A DNA stretch of 64,000 nucleotides from Siphonodentalium dalli (lineage: Eukaryota > Mollusca > Scaphopoda > Gadilida > Siphonodentaliidae): NCBI GenBank assembly GCA_032622095.1, contig CP136066.1, forward strand, positions 194,176,816 through 194,240,815, in the 5' to 3' direction. Numbering within the stretch: the stretch's first letter is position 1; every line of letters starts with the position of its first letter. The notes beneath the pieces were generated by a model. That model worked only from the letters and a program-made list of their open reading frames with translations. It was not told where the DNA came from and made no database searches. Of this stretch, positions 1 through 12,420 are shown one piece after another. The position numbers and the translations under genes are program-made.

Positions 1-580
1 CATTTCTACGAACTATATATTTGTATTCGGTATTTGCGCGTGATCGTGGAAGAATCAAATTTTCACGAAGTGCTTATACGTAATGACGGAACAGGGGCGC
101 TTCGAGTTGCCACAATTTTCGCCCCTACAACGCCGTGCAATTAAAGGGGGGGGGGGTGCTAAATCCGGACATGTATGGGGTTATCTTTTATATTGAACAG
201 AATTATATAACAAATGAATTAATGTTTGAGCCATTAATTAGTGCAAGATACGCTCACGTGTTCTATGAATGATGCAAACATGATATTGTAATGAAAATGA
301 ATTTATGACTTTAAAATGAATTTATTCGTGCAATCACCCACATCCTTTATTGTGATATCATTATAGTTGACATGGCACATATATGTCATTGACATATAAC
401 TGCATATACAATTAATGATATGTATATATATTTATATATTACGTTGTATAATTCCCAGAACATGCAGCGTATTATTATAGGTTCAAACGTTTGTCTATAA
501 TGGATTCCGGGTTCCCTGAAAATTAACATACTTATATAGCAACAGTTTTTTCACTGCCGCTTAAAACATTAAGCGAATAA

Positions 581-2178
581 GGGTCGTTCCACAGCGGGCG
601 CGAGAGAGCGATGTTTACGGCCGTTTTCTGACGTCTGTAGCAGTTCAAAGCGCGCGATATTTATGTTCACACCACAAGCGACCGACTCGCTGACCACGAG
701 GCGATTATAGAAGTGATTTTATGCTTCGCCGAATTCTCGCTTTGTTGCAAACCAGCGAGATAATTGGACCGCTCTCAAATAGGGTGTTTATACGACCGTA
801 TTTTTTCTATTTGATGACGGCACACTGATTTGTCGCCGCGATAATGGAGGACTTCAGCGAGAGGCTAATAATCGAAGTACAACGCCATGTGTGTCTGTAT
901 GACACGTATGACTGTATGTATGTATGTATGCCATGTGTGTCTATATGTCTCTATGACCAAATAATTAAACCATTTATTTTTTAGATTTTTCGTGACTGAA
1001 ATTCCACCTTAGATTACTATACTCAGTTTATTCCTTGTTAAGAACTAAAATCATGGACCGTATAATCTGCTCCATTGGCTGGTGAATTATATTTTTGTAT
1101 AATCAAGGGAAATGATAAAGAATATCACGAGGCTAGTTCATTCCAAAAGACATTGTGGTAAACATGAGAATGCATTCATCAACTAATAACTATCGCGTAT
1201 TACCGGGTGGGTGCACTCTTATAACTAATGTGTAGAAACGATTACACATCAAATGTGTAAACCCGGTTAATACACATATCAATGTGTAGTTTTACATACA
1301 AATACATTGACCAAGTGCCGTTCTACACATAATGTGTACATTTTATTACACACAATTGTGTAAGAACGTAGAGCGTGCGCATTGCGTGCCTTCAGTTTCA
1401 TAGTCTGCTACATGACGGCGATATTGTTTGAGTATATTTTTTGGAATACAATCTACTATCGCCTCAATACCCATGTAATTTTGAGTGACGAGAATAAACA
1501 AATTGTAGACAAGGAATGTAAGTTCAGAATTCCGACTTGTGAGTGTTGTATTAATGATATATGAGGATTTATTTGTTAAAACTTTCATGAAGAATACTGC
1601 TCGTAATCTTGTTTATATGATTGTTGTAATACGTTAATACTAATCAAGTGCAACCACGCCACGACCCTGGTTTGTTCATTTAAAACGAAAACTCACCCAT
1701 GACAGAGCAAAATATTACGTACCATTGTACGCCATGAAAGTCTTAACATATAAATCTCCATTTGCCATGAATACTATATACCCACAGTTCGGAAATTCTT
1801 GTCTACGATATATATGTGTAAGAATTTACATAAAATGTGTAAGGCATAGGTGTTAATTTTATGCACACCAGTGTGTATAAATTGACCCATTTATTGTGTA
1901 AAATATGTTTAAGATCAAAAATGAATAATGGTTGTGCAGCAGGGCTACACGTTGTGTGTAGAAACCCTACACATTAGTCACAAGAGTGTGGGGTGGGGGT
2001 ATCCCCCATGCAACCACCTGACTCCCCTGAAGAAATTAGCGTACACACAGAATAATAACCTGACTATCGCGCGCGACGAAGCGTTTCAGTCGCTTGCGGT
2101 GTGAACATAAAAATCGCGCGCTTTGAACTGCTACGGACGTTATATTCGCTCGCTCGCGCCCGGTGTGGAACGACCTTT
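581..2178. mobile_element. Element with ~110-bp inverted arms, copy 1
   Basis: The left arm at 581-690 is the reverse complement of the right arm at 2086-2178. Shared pieces include GGAACGACC, CAGTTCAAAGCGCGCGAT and GTTCACACC. The right arm lacks about 12 bp that are present in copy 2. The 1.4 kb between the arms has no convincing coding sequence, so this looks like a non-autonomous DNA transposon or a large foldback element. No target duplication could be fixed. Confidence 0.6.
1229..1975. repeat. Two clusters of TGTGTA/TACACA palindromes
   Basis: Between 1229 and 1362 the 6-mer TGTGTA or its complement occurs about nine times, alternating in orientation. One perfect inverted pair, TACACATAATGTGTA, is at 1324-1338. 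A second looser cluster lies at 1815-1975. Both clusters recur in copy 2 of the unit (about 6433-6566 and 7019-7179). The function is unknown; this could be a dimeric protein-binding array or a set of small cruciforms belonging to the 1.6-kb element. Confidence 0.6.
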
Positions 2179-2499
2179 AGTTTACATGCTCCTTCGTACA
2201 TTTTCACACGGCCATCGATCAGGTTATTCAGCGATGATTTCGCGATTCAGTGCCAGTTGTGACAAACTTATAGAGACATATCGGGGGCGGCTTTTTACTG
2301 TATTAGAACAATACAAGTGAGTTTCTTCTTGAGTTCGTTGTATATAGAGTCGACATACAATTCACATATATACAAGTGGGAATTAACAGTGCGAAAATTG
2401 ACATTTAGTACATCTGTTTACGCAATATTCGATTGGCAACGCCCCAGTTCGCTGAATCGTCTGATCGATTGTGCCGTTTCGTCATGTTGATTCACCTAT

Positions 2500-2690
2500 A
2501 ATTGAATAGTGACGTTATAGTCGCTATTATTATATGTTTTTAAATTCTGCACGAGTGACGTGATAGTCGCTCATTCGGTCAGGTGCTTTCTATACATTTT
2601 GTTCAATGTTTTTGTTTTCAATCTTCACGAGTGACGTGATAGTCGCTCAATCGGCCAGGTGCTTGTTATATTTGTTTCAATGTTGTTTTT
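2500..2690 (+). repeat. Short tandem repeat with GTGACGTGATAGTCGCT core
   Basis: The core GTGACGTGATAGTCGCTC followed by TCGGYCAGGTGCTT and a T-rich spacer occurs twice (about 2555 and 2630) with a period of about 75 bp. A weaker first copy is near 2508. The same array is in copy 2 of the tandem unit at about 7712-7895. No coding potential is seen. Confidence 0.6.
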
Positions 2691-3839
2691 GTCCTCAGTC
2701 CTGCTCAGTCTGTGTATAAATGAAACTTACTCTTCAGTCACACTGCGTAATCGCCGTCCGTTCATGTATATAGATAATGTTTCTATATAAGTTAATTTTA
2801 AATGACATATATCAACGACGATTGTTTATAGACTGTTTGAAATTGGGACATGTAGCTGTTTCGCTACTTAACATTATTTCCCAGTCATATATCATGATAA
2901 AGCCTGTGGCTGTTCTGGTTTAAAACCTCCCCTTGATAATAGCAAGAATCAGACAATATATATTTATATATAAACTGACACTGGTTTGGCTAATATACAA
3001 GGACTGCGGTGCGATTACGTAGTGTGTCAATATGGAATTTATGGTCAGTTATTGAAGACTAAATATATTTTGGACCTTTTATCGCCATTAAAAAAGAATT
3101 CTGGTGAACAATTTGTTTTATTAAAGATACAGTATCCGATTTAATACTCCTAAATTATTATTTCTTTGAAGTGGTATACAATTAGACGTATCGTTATTGT
3201 GTAATCGAGTCCTTCGACCAATGTGTATACATGTCAGTTATCCGATACCCATGCAGTCTCTTTCAAAAGCAGATACAAATATTATCATATCTGCAAATTT
3301 GATAAGATGTGTGTCGGCTTTTTAAATAGACTGACCGATACCAAATCAAATTATTTTCTCCAGAACTGATTATAACTTCCTGAACGGAATGGATGTAACA
3401 CCCAAATGCCACATGTGTGTTGTTCTCTCGCTATATCTGTACATTTGATATATTTCCTGTGATATTTGACTTTATATTTCATAACATTGTTGTACATACG
3501 TTATTATCGCTGCATTTATACAGCATTTATTCTTGTTGGTATTTTCATATAGTTTTAATTTACAGTTTGGTAGTTTTTTCTAATCTCATAAGTCATAATC
3601 CGATTTTCCTTTGCTTCATACACATTTCCGTTTTTATAACATCTCTTCATCATTTCAAATCTTCATTGATGGCTCAGTTAACCATATATTTATATATCTA
3701 TTCTAAGTGGTGGCACTATAAATATTACTAACATTAGTGGCTCATATCACCATATATAGATGCAAGATTGTCTCGCCTACATGAGGGCAGATCGAAGACG
3801 TATTCAGGAATTAATATAAACTTGCCTGGTACATAAGCT

Positions 3840-4196
3840 ATCATTAAAGCACGGATCGCCTTCGCGGTGTATATTGCCTTTAAAATAGTCACTTCCGTTA
3901 AAACCGCCATAAACTTTAAACAAGAGCCAAAAATGTTACAAAACCTATGGAACCCGGGAGGTGACATGGTAAATATTTTTTTATAAACTCCCGGGCTCCA
4001 TAAAAAAAACTGGCCTTTGTTTAGATAACAAACGTATAAACCTGACAATAACTTTCTATTCGCACGATATTTATAATTGGTATGATATCAAAATATGTCT
4101 ATATTTCAATATTCTTTCGTTTTTTTTTTTGCAGTTTCAACGGTGTGACTATTGTGACAGCATACCCACCGCGAAGGCAAGCAGTGTCTTTAATTG
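3840..4196. mobile_element. Foldback MITE, copy 1
   Basis: The left arm at 3840-3915 pairs with the right arm at 4122-4196. GCCTTCGCGGTG and AATAGTCAC occur inverted in the two arms. A second inner stem, CCCGGGAG...CTCCCGGG, lies at about 3954-3995. Both outer ends read ATTAAAG when oriented outwards. The right arm contains a T-run followed by GCAG that would look like a splice acceptor, but it belongs to the MITE. Single arms of related elements occur near 36720-36760 and 57095-57120. Confidence 0.65.
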
Positions 4197-4863
4197 AGAT
4201 GATTACATTGACATTACATATGATTACGGTTCCCAAAGTAACCTGTTCCCTGTTGACATCTCAAATTCAATGGTTGTCGACAGTGCGTCAGACCGGGCTC
4301 TTGACATCTTATGAGAAATCCTAAAAGTTGTCAAGAGCATACAAAATGCTATAACCAGTTTGGAAAAACAAACAGGCGACATCTCGGAAAGGGTGTCGAA
4401 AATAGAGACTAATGTTCAAAAGAAAGGCATATGACACCCCTCATAATCAATATACTGCAAAACAGCAGTGCAATATTGTCAATGAAAGTACAAGTAAAAA
4501 TAATGATGTAGTGGCTGCAATTCCAACAAGTGAGCAGCCACACACCATGTTACTGGTACAGAACCATATATGCCACTACTAACCACTGGCAACCATGTGA
4601 TAATTGGATCAGATGATCCACTGCACCCTGTTAAAATGGGTGTTGATGACTACCAATCACTATTCAGACATGCAAATAGCCCAAAACAGATGCTATTCAA
4701 AATGTTGAATGTTTTTTTTTTACAAAGGAAGAATTGAATTGTTCTATGCAATCGATATACATACATATGAGAAAGCAATACCACACCCTGGCAAACATGC
4801 ATGACAACAAGTTTAATGAATGGGTGAATGATAGATGCAGGCACACCAAAGTAAAAAAAAATT
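4197..4863 (+). pseudogene. BEN-domain gene remnant, copy 1 (5'-truncated)
   Basis: This matches 37484-38137 and is read best by comparison with that copy. It keeps the coiled-coil-like stretch (EILKVVKSIQNAITSLEKQ) better than the other copy, with one in-frame TGA just before it. It then loses frame through a 4-bp deletion near 4530 and carries the same T10 run before TKEELN. It begins exactly at the MITE border and lacks the acidic N-terminal part. The BEN C-terminal signature FNEWVNDRCRHTKVK is still readable. It is a broken copy that would not give a full protein. Confidence 0.55.
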
Positions 4864-5203
4864 AAATGAATTGATTATCTTACCTTGCACCTGTTCTGTG
4901 AGACCGCTTCCAAAATTTCAAACAACCTGTTAGAATAGAAAAACCCGACCACGCTATTCCACGGTTCACGCCGAAAAGAACGCGTAGGAATTCGCTATGA
5001 AGTCACCCAGGTTTCTGATTGGATGACGTGAATGAAAAGTTTGGGGAACCCGAGGGGTTCAAATTTATACAAATAAATTTTAGCCAAATGTGATAATTAT
5101 AATTTATAGCCAAATGTGATATGTATGTTTCATCATGAGCTATGAATAAATCTTCAACTTCCAACTTCAAACAGCACAACGAACAAATGTGACAAAATGG
5201 TCT
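4864..5203. other. Downstream of BEN remnant, no gene seen
   Basis: This matches 38138-38468. It holds a short direct repeat (ATAATTATAATTTATAGCC and AGCCAAATGTGAT occur in tandem near 5085-5120) and no open frame worth calling. It joins directly to the start of the next 5.2-kb unit. Confidence 0.5.
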
Positions 5204-5780
5204 CATTTCTACGAACTATATATTTGTATTCGGTATTTGCGCGTGATCGTGGAAGAATCAAATTTTCACGAAGTGCTTATACGTAATGACGGAACAGGGG
5301 CTCTTCGAGTTGCCACAATTTTCGCCCCTACAACGCCGTGCAATTAAAGGGGGGGGTGCTAAATCCGGACATGTATAGGGCTATCTTTTATACTGAACAG
5401 AATTATATAACAAATGAATTAATGTTTGAGCCATTAATTAGTGCAAGATACGCTCACGTGCTCTATGAATGATGCAAACATGATATTGTAATGAAAATGA
5501 ATTTATGACTTTAAAATGAATTTATTCGTGCAATCACCCACATCCTTTATTGTGATATCATTATAGTTGACATGGCACATATATGTCATTGACATATAAC
5601 TGCATATACAATTAATGATATGTATATATATTTATATATTACGTTGTATAATTCCCAGAACATGCAGCGTATTATTATAGGTTCAAACGTTTGTCTATAA
5701 TGGATTCCGGGTTCCCTGAAAATTAACATACTTATATAGCAACAGTTTTTTCACTGCCGCTTAAAACATTAAGCGAATAA

Positions 5781-7392
5781 GGGTCGTTCCACAGCGGGCG
5801 CGAGAGAGCGATGTTTACGGCCGTTTTCTGACGTCTGTAGCAGTTCAAAGCGCGCGATTTTTATGTTCACACCACAAGCGACCGACTCGCTGACCACGAG
5901 GCGATTATAGCAGTGATTTTATGCTTCGCCGAATTCTCGCTTTGTTGCAAACCAGCGAGATAAATGGACCGCTCTCAAATAGGGTGTTTATACGACCGTA
6001 TTTTTTCTATTTGATGATGGCACACTGATTTGTCGCCGCGATAATGGAGGACTTCAGCGAGAGGCTAATAATCGAAGTACAACGCCATGTGTGTCTGTAT
6101 GACACGTATGACTGTATGTATGTATGTATGCCATGTGTGTCTATATGTCTCTATGACCAAATAATTAAACCATTTATTTTTGAGATTTTTCGTGACTGAA
6201 ATTCCACCTTAGATTACTATACTCAGTTTATTCCTTGTTAAGAACTAAAATCATGGACCGTATAATCTGCTCCATTGGCTGGTGAATTATATTTTTGTAT
6301 AATCAAGGGAAATGATAAAGAATATCACGAGGCTAGTTCATTCCAAAAGACATTGTGGTAAACATGAGAATGCATTCATCAACTAATAACTATCGCGTAT
6401 TACCGGGTGGGTGCACTCTTATAACTAATGTGTAGAAACGATTACACATCAAATGTGTAAACCCGGTTAATACACATATCAATGTGTAGTTTTAAATACA
6501 AATACATTGACCAAGTGCCGTTCTACACATAATGTGTACATTTTATTACACACAATTGTGTAAGAACGTAGAGCGTGCGCATTGCGTGCCTTCAGTTTCA
6601 TAGTCTGCTACATGACGGCGATATTGTTTGAGTATATTTTTTGGAATACAATCTACTATTGCCTCAATACCCATGTAATTTTGAGTGACGAGAATAAACA
6701 AATTGTAGACAAGGAATGTAAGTTCAGAATTCCGACTTGTGAGTGTTGTATTAATGATATATGAGGATTTATTTGTTAAAACTTTCATGAAGAATACTGC
6801 TCGTAATCTTGTTTATATGATTGTTGTAATACGTTAATACGAAGCAAGTGCAACCACGCCACGACCCTGGTTTGTTCATTTAAAACGAAAACTCACCCAT
6901 GACAGAGCAAAATATTACGTACCATTGTACGCCATGAAAGTTTTAACATATAAATCTCCATTTGCCATGAATACTATATACCCACAGTTCGGAAATTCTT
7001 GTCTACGATATATATGTGTAAGAATTTACATAAAATGTGTAAGGCATAGGTGTTAATTTTATGCACACCAGTGTGTATACATTGACCCATTTATTGTGTA
7101 AAATATGTTTAAGATCAAAAATGAATAATGGTTGTGCAGCAGGGCTACACGTTGTGTGTAGAAACCCTACACATTAGTCACAAGAGTGTGGGGTGGGGGT
7201 ATCCCCCATGCAACCACCTGACTCCCCTGAAGAAATTAGCGTACACACAGAATAATAACCTGACTATCGCGCGCGACGAAGCGTTTCAGTCGCTTGCGGT
7301 GTGAACATAAATATCGCGCGCTTTGAACTGCTACGGACGTTAGAAAACGGCCGTTATATTCGCTCGCTCGCGCCCGGTGTGGAACGACCTTT
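5781..7392. mobile_element. Element with ~110-bp inverted arms, copy 2
   Basis: Same structure as at 581-2178: left arm 5781-5890, right arm 7287-7392. Here the right arm keeps the GAAAACGGCCGT segment that pairs with ACGGCCGTTTTC of the left arm, so this is the more complete copy. It lies inside the 5.2-kb tandem unit and was duplicated with it. Confidence 0.6.
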
Positions 7393-9044
7393 AGTTGACA
7401 TGCTCCTTCGTACATTTTCACACGGCCATCGATCAGGTTATTCAGCGATGATTTCGCGATTCAGTGCCAGTTGTGACAAACTTATAGAAACATATCGGGG
7501 GCGGCTTTTTACTGTATTAGAACAATACAAGTGAGTTTCTTCTTGAGTTCGTTGTATATAGAGTCGACATACAATTCACATATATACAAGTGGGAATTAA
7601 CAGTGCGAAAATTGACATTTAGTACATCTGTTTACGCAATATTCGATTGGCAACGCCCCAGTTCGCTGAATCGTCTGATCGATTGTGCCGTTTCGTCATG
7701 TTGATTCACCTATAATTGAATAGTGACGTTATAGTCGCTATTATTATATGTTTTTAAATTCTGCACGAGTGACGTGATAGTCGCTCATTCGGTCAGGTGC
7801 TTTCTATACATTTTGTTCAATGTTTTTGTTTTCAATCTTCACGAGTGACGTGATAGTCGATCAATCGGCCAGGTGCTTGTTATATTTGTTTCAATGTTGT
7901 TTTTGTCCTCAGTCCTGCTCAGTCTGTGTATAAATGAAACTTGCTCTTCAGTCACACTGCGTAATCGCCGTCCGTTCATGTATATAGAGAATGTTTCTAT
8001 ATAAGTTAATTTTAAATGACATATATCAACGACGATTGTTTATAGACTGTTTGAAATTCGCTACTTAACATTATTTCCCAGTAATATAGCACGATAAAGC
8101 CTATTGCTGTTCTGGTTTAAAACCTCCCCTTGATAATAGCAAGAATCAGACAATATATATTTATATATAAACTGACACTGGTTTGGCTAATATACAAGGA
8201 CTGCGGTGCGATTACGTAGTGTGTCAATATGGAATTTATGGTCAGTTATTGAAGACTAAATATATTCACAGTTGGACCTTTCATCGCCATTAAAAAAAAA
8301 TTCTGGTGAACAATTTGTTTTATTAAAGATACAGTATCCGATTTAATACTCCTAAATTATTATTTCTTTGAAGTGGTATACAATTAGACGTATCGTTATT
8401 GTGTAATCGAGTCCTTCGACCAATGTTGTTTATACATGTCAGTTATCCGATACCCATGCAGTCTCTTTCAAAAGCAGATACAAATATTATCATATCTGCA
8501 AATTTGATAAGATGTGTGTCGGCTTTTTAAATAGACTGACCGATACCAAATCAAATTATTTTCTCCAGAACTGATTATAACTTCCTGAACGGAATGGATG
8601 TAACACCCAAATGCCACATGTGTGTTGTTCTCTCGCTATATCTGTACATTTGATATATTTCCTGTGATATTTGACTTTATATTTCATAACATTGTTGTAC
8701 ATACGTTATTATCGCTGCATTTATACAGCATTTATTCTTGTTGGTATTTTCATATAGTTTTAATTTACAGTTTGGTAGTTTTTTCTAATCTCATAAGTCA
8801 TAATCCGATTTTCCTTTGCTTCATACACATTTCCGTTTTTATAACATCTCTTCATCATTTCAAATCTTCATTGATGGCTCAGTTAACCATATATTTATAT
8901 ATCTATTCTAAGTGGTGGCACTATAAATATTACTAACATTAGTGGCTCATATCACCATATATAGATGCAAGATTGTCTCGCCTACACGAGGGCAGATCGA
9001 AGACGTATTCAGGAATTAATATAAACTTGCCTGGTACATAAGCT

Positions 9045-9399
9045 ATCATTAAAGCACGGATCGCCTTCGCGGTGTATATTGCCTTTAAAATAGTCACTTC
9101 CGTTAAAACCGCCATAAACTTTAAACAAGAGCCAAAAATGTTACAAAACCTATGGAACCCGGGAGGTGACATGGTAAATATTTTTTTATAAACTCCCGGG
9201 CTCCATAAAAAAAACTGGCCTTTGTTTAGATAACAAACGTATAAACCTGACAATAACTTTCTATTCGCACGATATTTATAATTGGTATGATATCAAAATG
9301 TCTATATTTCAATATTCTTTCGTTTTTTTTTTTGCAGTTTCAACGGTGTGACTATTGTGACAGCATACCCACCGCGAAGGCAAGCAGTGTCTTTAATTG
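9045..9399. mobile_element. Foldback MITE, copy 2
   Basis: Same element as 3840-4196, carried in the second tandem unit. Its right end coincides exactly with the point where the two 5.2-kb units stop being similar. This suggests that the MITE end was the breakpoint or a recombination site. Confidence 0.65.
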
Positions 9400-9649
9400 C
9401 AACGTCACGTACGGACAAGGAATTTGCTTGAAAATAAATTTTTATTGTCAATGCATTATATCGACGATTTCCATAGAAATCAAGTTCATCAGGATTCTCA
9501 GATTGTCAAACCGAGGGATGGGTTAAAGATCTGCCGATCGTATTCGGCCTCTCGTTTTCACAATCGCATCGGTTGGTATATTTATACCCCCTTTTTTAAA
9601 AGGGGGGTATACTGTTTTGCACCTCAATGAAATTAGGTATGGATGTTCA
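9400..9649. other. Unique junction sequence with a perfect hairpin
   Basis: This sequence follows the break of the second 5.2-kb unit. At 9583-9611 it holds a near-perfect palindrome, TATACCCCC then T and A runs then GGGGGGTATA, likely the end of a foldback element. No gene is seen. Confidence 0.5.
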
Positions 9650-10560
9650 CTACTATGAGGACATTAAATAGAGGGTTCCATCGTTTTGTTAGAAATTAAG
9701 TCTACAATCAAATTAGTAGCTATACATTTAAGAACTGATGTAACAATTGTGTATTATCAACATGATTCATGCGGTATTAGTGGTGAGGGATCAAAGAGCC
9801 AGAGGGTGGTGCCTTGCCTGACTTTTTTGCAAATTAGTAAATAGTAGAACAGTTTCCAGGCAATTACAATATGTAACTATAGCGGAATCCGAAACTGACC
9901 TGCTTGACATAGTTGAAGGTAGAGATAACATAATTGGTTCAAAGAGCATAGCCTTGTCAAGATTGAATAAATTAGAAATTAAATTGAAATAATGCAGGTG
10001 ATCTTTTAAATCAATACAAAAAGCAGATGAAGATGGGTTAAATTATACTGAATTATACGGGCTATTCATGAATGAGAAATATCTTAAAACCATGTTTTGA
10101 TTCAGATGTCTCCATTCATAATACATTTGGTCACAGCTATAGGTTACTGTAAGGTTGTTGATAAATATGATAACATCAAACCATTTTGATATTAACTGTT
10201 TTCTTTAAACTCTCCATGTGCTTAGTCAGTAATCTGGGTCATCTCCGCGTCGTGAATTGAACGGGACTTAGGCTTTTGTGACATCTTCTGATGAATATGT
10301 AAATTAGGGCTGAATTAGGCAATGGTCATTATTACTGAGAAGTAAGAGTGGGATGATAATTGAGAACCGTGTAGACTTTTTTAATGAATGTATTATTTGG
10401 GTTTCCTCATTGTTTCTGACGCTTATTTCGATAGTTTATGCGTGGTAACAATGACTTGTTTTAATGGCAGCATCTTACTCTTATTTATTCAATATTGTAA
10501 CATAAATTATTCAATTTTTTGTTAAATTAATTTACTGTTAGCCGGTTATGCACCTCGTAC
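9650..10560. repeat. Dispersed repeat family R, copy at 9.7 kb
   Basis: Marker strings such as GTGTATTATCAACATGATTC, AACTATAGCGGAATCCGAAA, GCAGATGAAGATGGGTTAAA and TCCATTCATAATACATTTGG recur in the same order at about 34960-35520 and 46690-47610. Partial versions lie at 10585-10800 and 13030-13420. This is a non-coding interspersed repeat several hundred bases long. I see no terminal repeats that would assign it to a class. Confidence 0.7.
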
Positions 10561-10819
10561 ACACAAAAGCGCTGAGATGAATTGTGGATTATCAACATGA
10601 TCGATGCGAGGATCAATGAGTCACATAGAGTGATCCTTGGCTGAAGTTTTGCAAACTAGTTAAATGGCAGAAAATAGCAAATCAGTTTCCATGCAAGTAC
10701 AATATGTAACTATAGCGGAATCCGAAACTGATATGGCTGAAATAATTGAAGATAGAGAGAGCACAATTTGTTTAAAGAGCACAGTGTAATCAAGATTGCA
10801 TAAATTAGATATAATAAAT

Positions 10820-11311
10820 GGTAAGCGGACCACAGTGTGTCCCCCGACAACGTGGCAAGTCGGTGCCGCGTAGATAAAGAATTTGTTTTAAATGTTGACA
10901 TGTTCTAAGTCGAAAGGGTTATTCCGTCAAAAAATATTTTTTCCGTCATCTATATACATGTTGCACATCTCCAATATGTGGGTAACATTACTCTGAAGTT
11001 TCAAATATCTACGATCAAAAATGTAGGAGTTGATTACACCATGAAGGTACGCTCATACAGAAAATTATAAAAAATGATGAGATTTTCTAAGTTGAAAAGG
11101 ATTAATAACTCTAGTCAAAGAATTATTTTTCCGTCATCTATATACATCTTCAATATATGGGCAACAATATTCTGAAGTTTCTAATCACTGGGATGAAATC
11201 AGTAGGAGACGAATACACCATGAAGGTACTCGAAGGTGTGACTGACAGACGCATGGAGCCCGTTTCTATAGTCCCCCCTTTCTTTCAGAACGTCAGGGGA
11301 CAACAAATGCA
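10820..11311. mobile_element. Short interspersed element bounded by TCCCCC motifs
   Basis: It starts near TGTCCCCCGACAACG and ends near CTATAGTCCCCCC. Internally it has a duplicated block (CGTCATCTATATACAT, GATTACACCATGAAGGTAC and TACACCATGAAGGTACTC) typical of a non-autonomous repeat. Similar starts (TGTCCCCCGA) occur at 12450, 27410 and 44235. A 94-codon frame inside is not supported as a gene. Confidence 0.45.
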
Positions 11312-12420
11312 TTTTCTTACCATTATGATGCATACTACCGACATATTAAACATTCTATATGTAATATATCTTACCATGCCAACATACAATGCCCTGTTGG
11401 ATGACATATACCATCTTTTAATGTCTCAAATAATAATTTAAGGAGTGGTTCAAAAACCACAAGAAAGCGCTGAGAGCAGTCGGAAGCAAACCATGCTCGC
11501 CATAAAGACACTCTGTTGTATTACAATGGAGGCATGACTGAATATAGGACAATTGACAACAAAATGAAAATTTAACAGCTGTCTGAAGACATTACCTTAT
11601 CAGTAGCACAGATAAGGTAGCCAAATTTTTAATAAAAGCTATAGGCATTCATATTGTATTTGCGATAGGTTAAGGCCTAATCGTACATGTCACATAAATG
11701 CAGACAGAAGCTGCATGACATTTTTACCCTTCCTGATATTTTGCAAAAAACCCTGTGCCAATTAATGCTTTCTCTTATATATGCAAGTCTCCCATAGGGA
11801 ACCTCTACGAGAGACTCGCATATATAATAGAACACATGGGCCATAGTACCTGTTGATGACAGTTTCAGTTCTTAATGATTCGTGATGATATATGTATATA
11901 TTAAAGACCATTATGACGAAATTTACACCAAGTAGAACTCAGGGACCAGCCTACTAGCCTAGAGGTTTCAAATTGGGAGAAGTCACTACTCTGATATCTC
12001 CTTGTTTGACTATTAGGGGTGGACAGTTAGGTTGACATTATTAGCCCAGACTGTATTACTGTGGTGTTTTTCCAAGGTTGAGGATATGGAGGCTTTATGT
12101 TCATGCACACTCTACCTGGAGCTTCTGTAATTCTTACAAGCATTGCAACATCAAACATTTACAATGATTCATTATTTTGTAATCATACATGGATGAATAC
12201 ATATGCAACAGTGTTGAGATAGGTTGCCCGTAATTTGGTCCACTTTTACAAATTGCTTGGCTATATGAGAGGATTCTCATAGGAAGATTCATTTGTCATA
12301 ATGCTGAGTTAAAGTTATACGAAACACTCCACTGAGATGTTCAGAACGGAATAACAAAGAATCATTCCAAAATAACTTATTTTCATAATATGAAATCAAA
12401 ATAGGTAGAAAATAGCGTGA
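11312..12420. other. No gene seen; contains a degenerate palindrome
   Basis: Apart from the imperfect palindrome at 11753-11838, this kilobase shows no coding frame, RNA gene or recognisable element. Confidence 0.4.
11753..11838. repeat. Degenerate long palindrome related to 53135-53203
   Basis: CCTGTGCCAAT, then CTCTTATATATGC, and then GCATATATAATAGAA after a central region match the arms of the hairpins inside the piggyBac-like MITE at 53.1-53.5 kb, but with many differences. It is a decayed relative of that foldback sequence. Confidence 0.5.

Larger units (their letters stand above)
1..5203. repeat. 5.2-kb tandem repeat unit, copy 1
   Basis: Position 1 of the window aligns with 5204, and the sequence runs almost unchanged (scattered substitutions and short indels) to 4196, which corresponds to 9399. 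The last part of this copy (4197-5203) is not in copy 2 but matches 37484-38468. The unit contains an element with about 110-bp inverted arms, TGTGTA palindrome clusters, a short tandem motif, a 350-bp foldback MITE and a BEN-domain pseudogene tail. The left border may lie outside the window. Short ORFs conserved between the copies are expected from recent duplication and are not evidence of genes. Confidence 0.9.
5204..9399. repeat. 5.2-kb tandem repeat unit, copy 2 (truncated)
   Basis: Direct head-to-tail repeat of positions 1-4196. It ends exactly at the right arm of the foldback MITE (shared sequence up to CTTTAATTG), after which unrelated sequence begins. A few indels separate the copies, for example a block near 2865 that is shorter near 8060 and 12 bp near 7340 that is missing from the right inverted arm of copy 1. 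Confidence 0.9.

Noticed and set aside
1229-1362. CRISPR array or telomeric repeat
   Set aside because: Hits are short, alternate in strand and are unevenly spaced; no TTAGGG-type repeat and the genome is eukaryotic.
1346-1588. Overlapping 80- and 60-codon frames on both strands, repeated at 6546-6788
   Set aside because: Located in the palindrome-rich non-coding part of the repeat; open on both strands by chance and copied with the unit.
3417-4048. Two 104-codon frames conserved between 3.4-4.0 kb and 8.6-9.3 kb
   Set aside because: They lie in the recent 5.2-kb duplication, so identity is expected; one overlaps the foldback MITE and neither resembles a protein family.
4110-4140. Splice acceptor (long T run then GCAG) in the 5.2-kb unit
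   Set aside because: It is part of the right arm of the foldback MITE and is followed by no coding frame.
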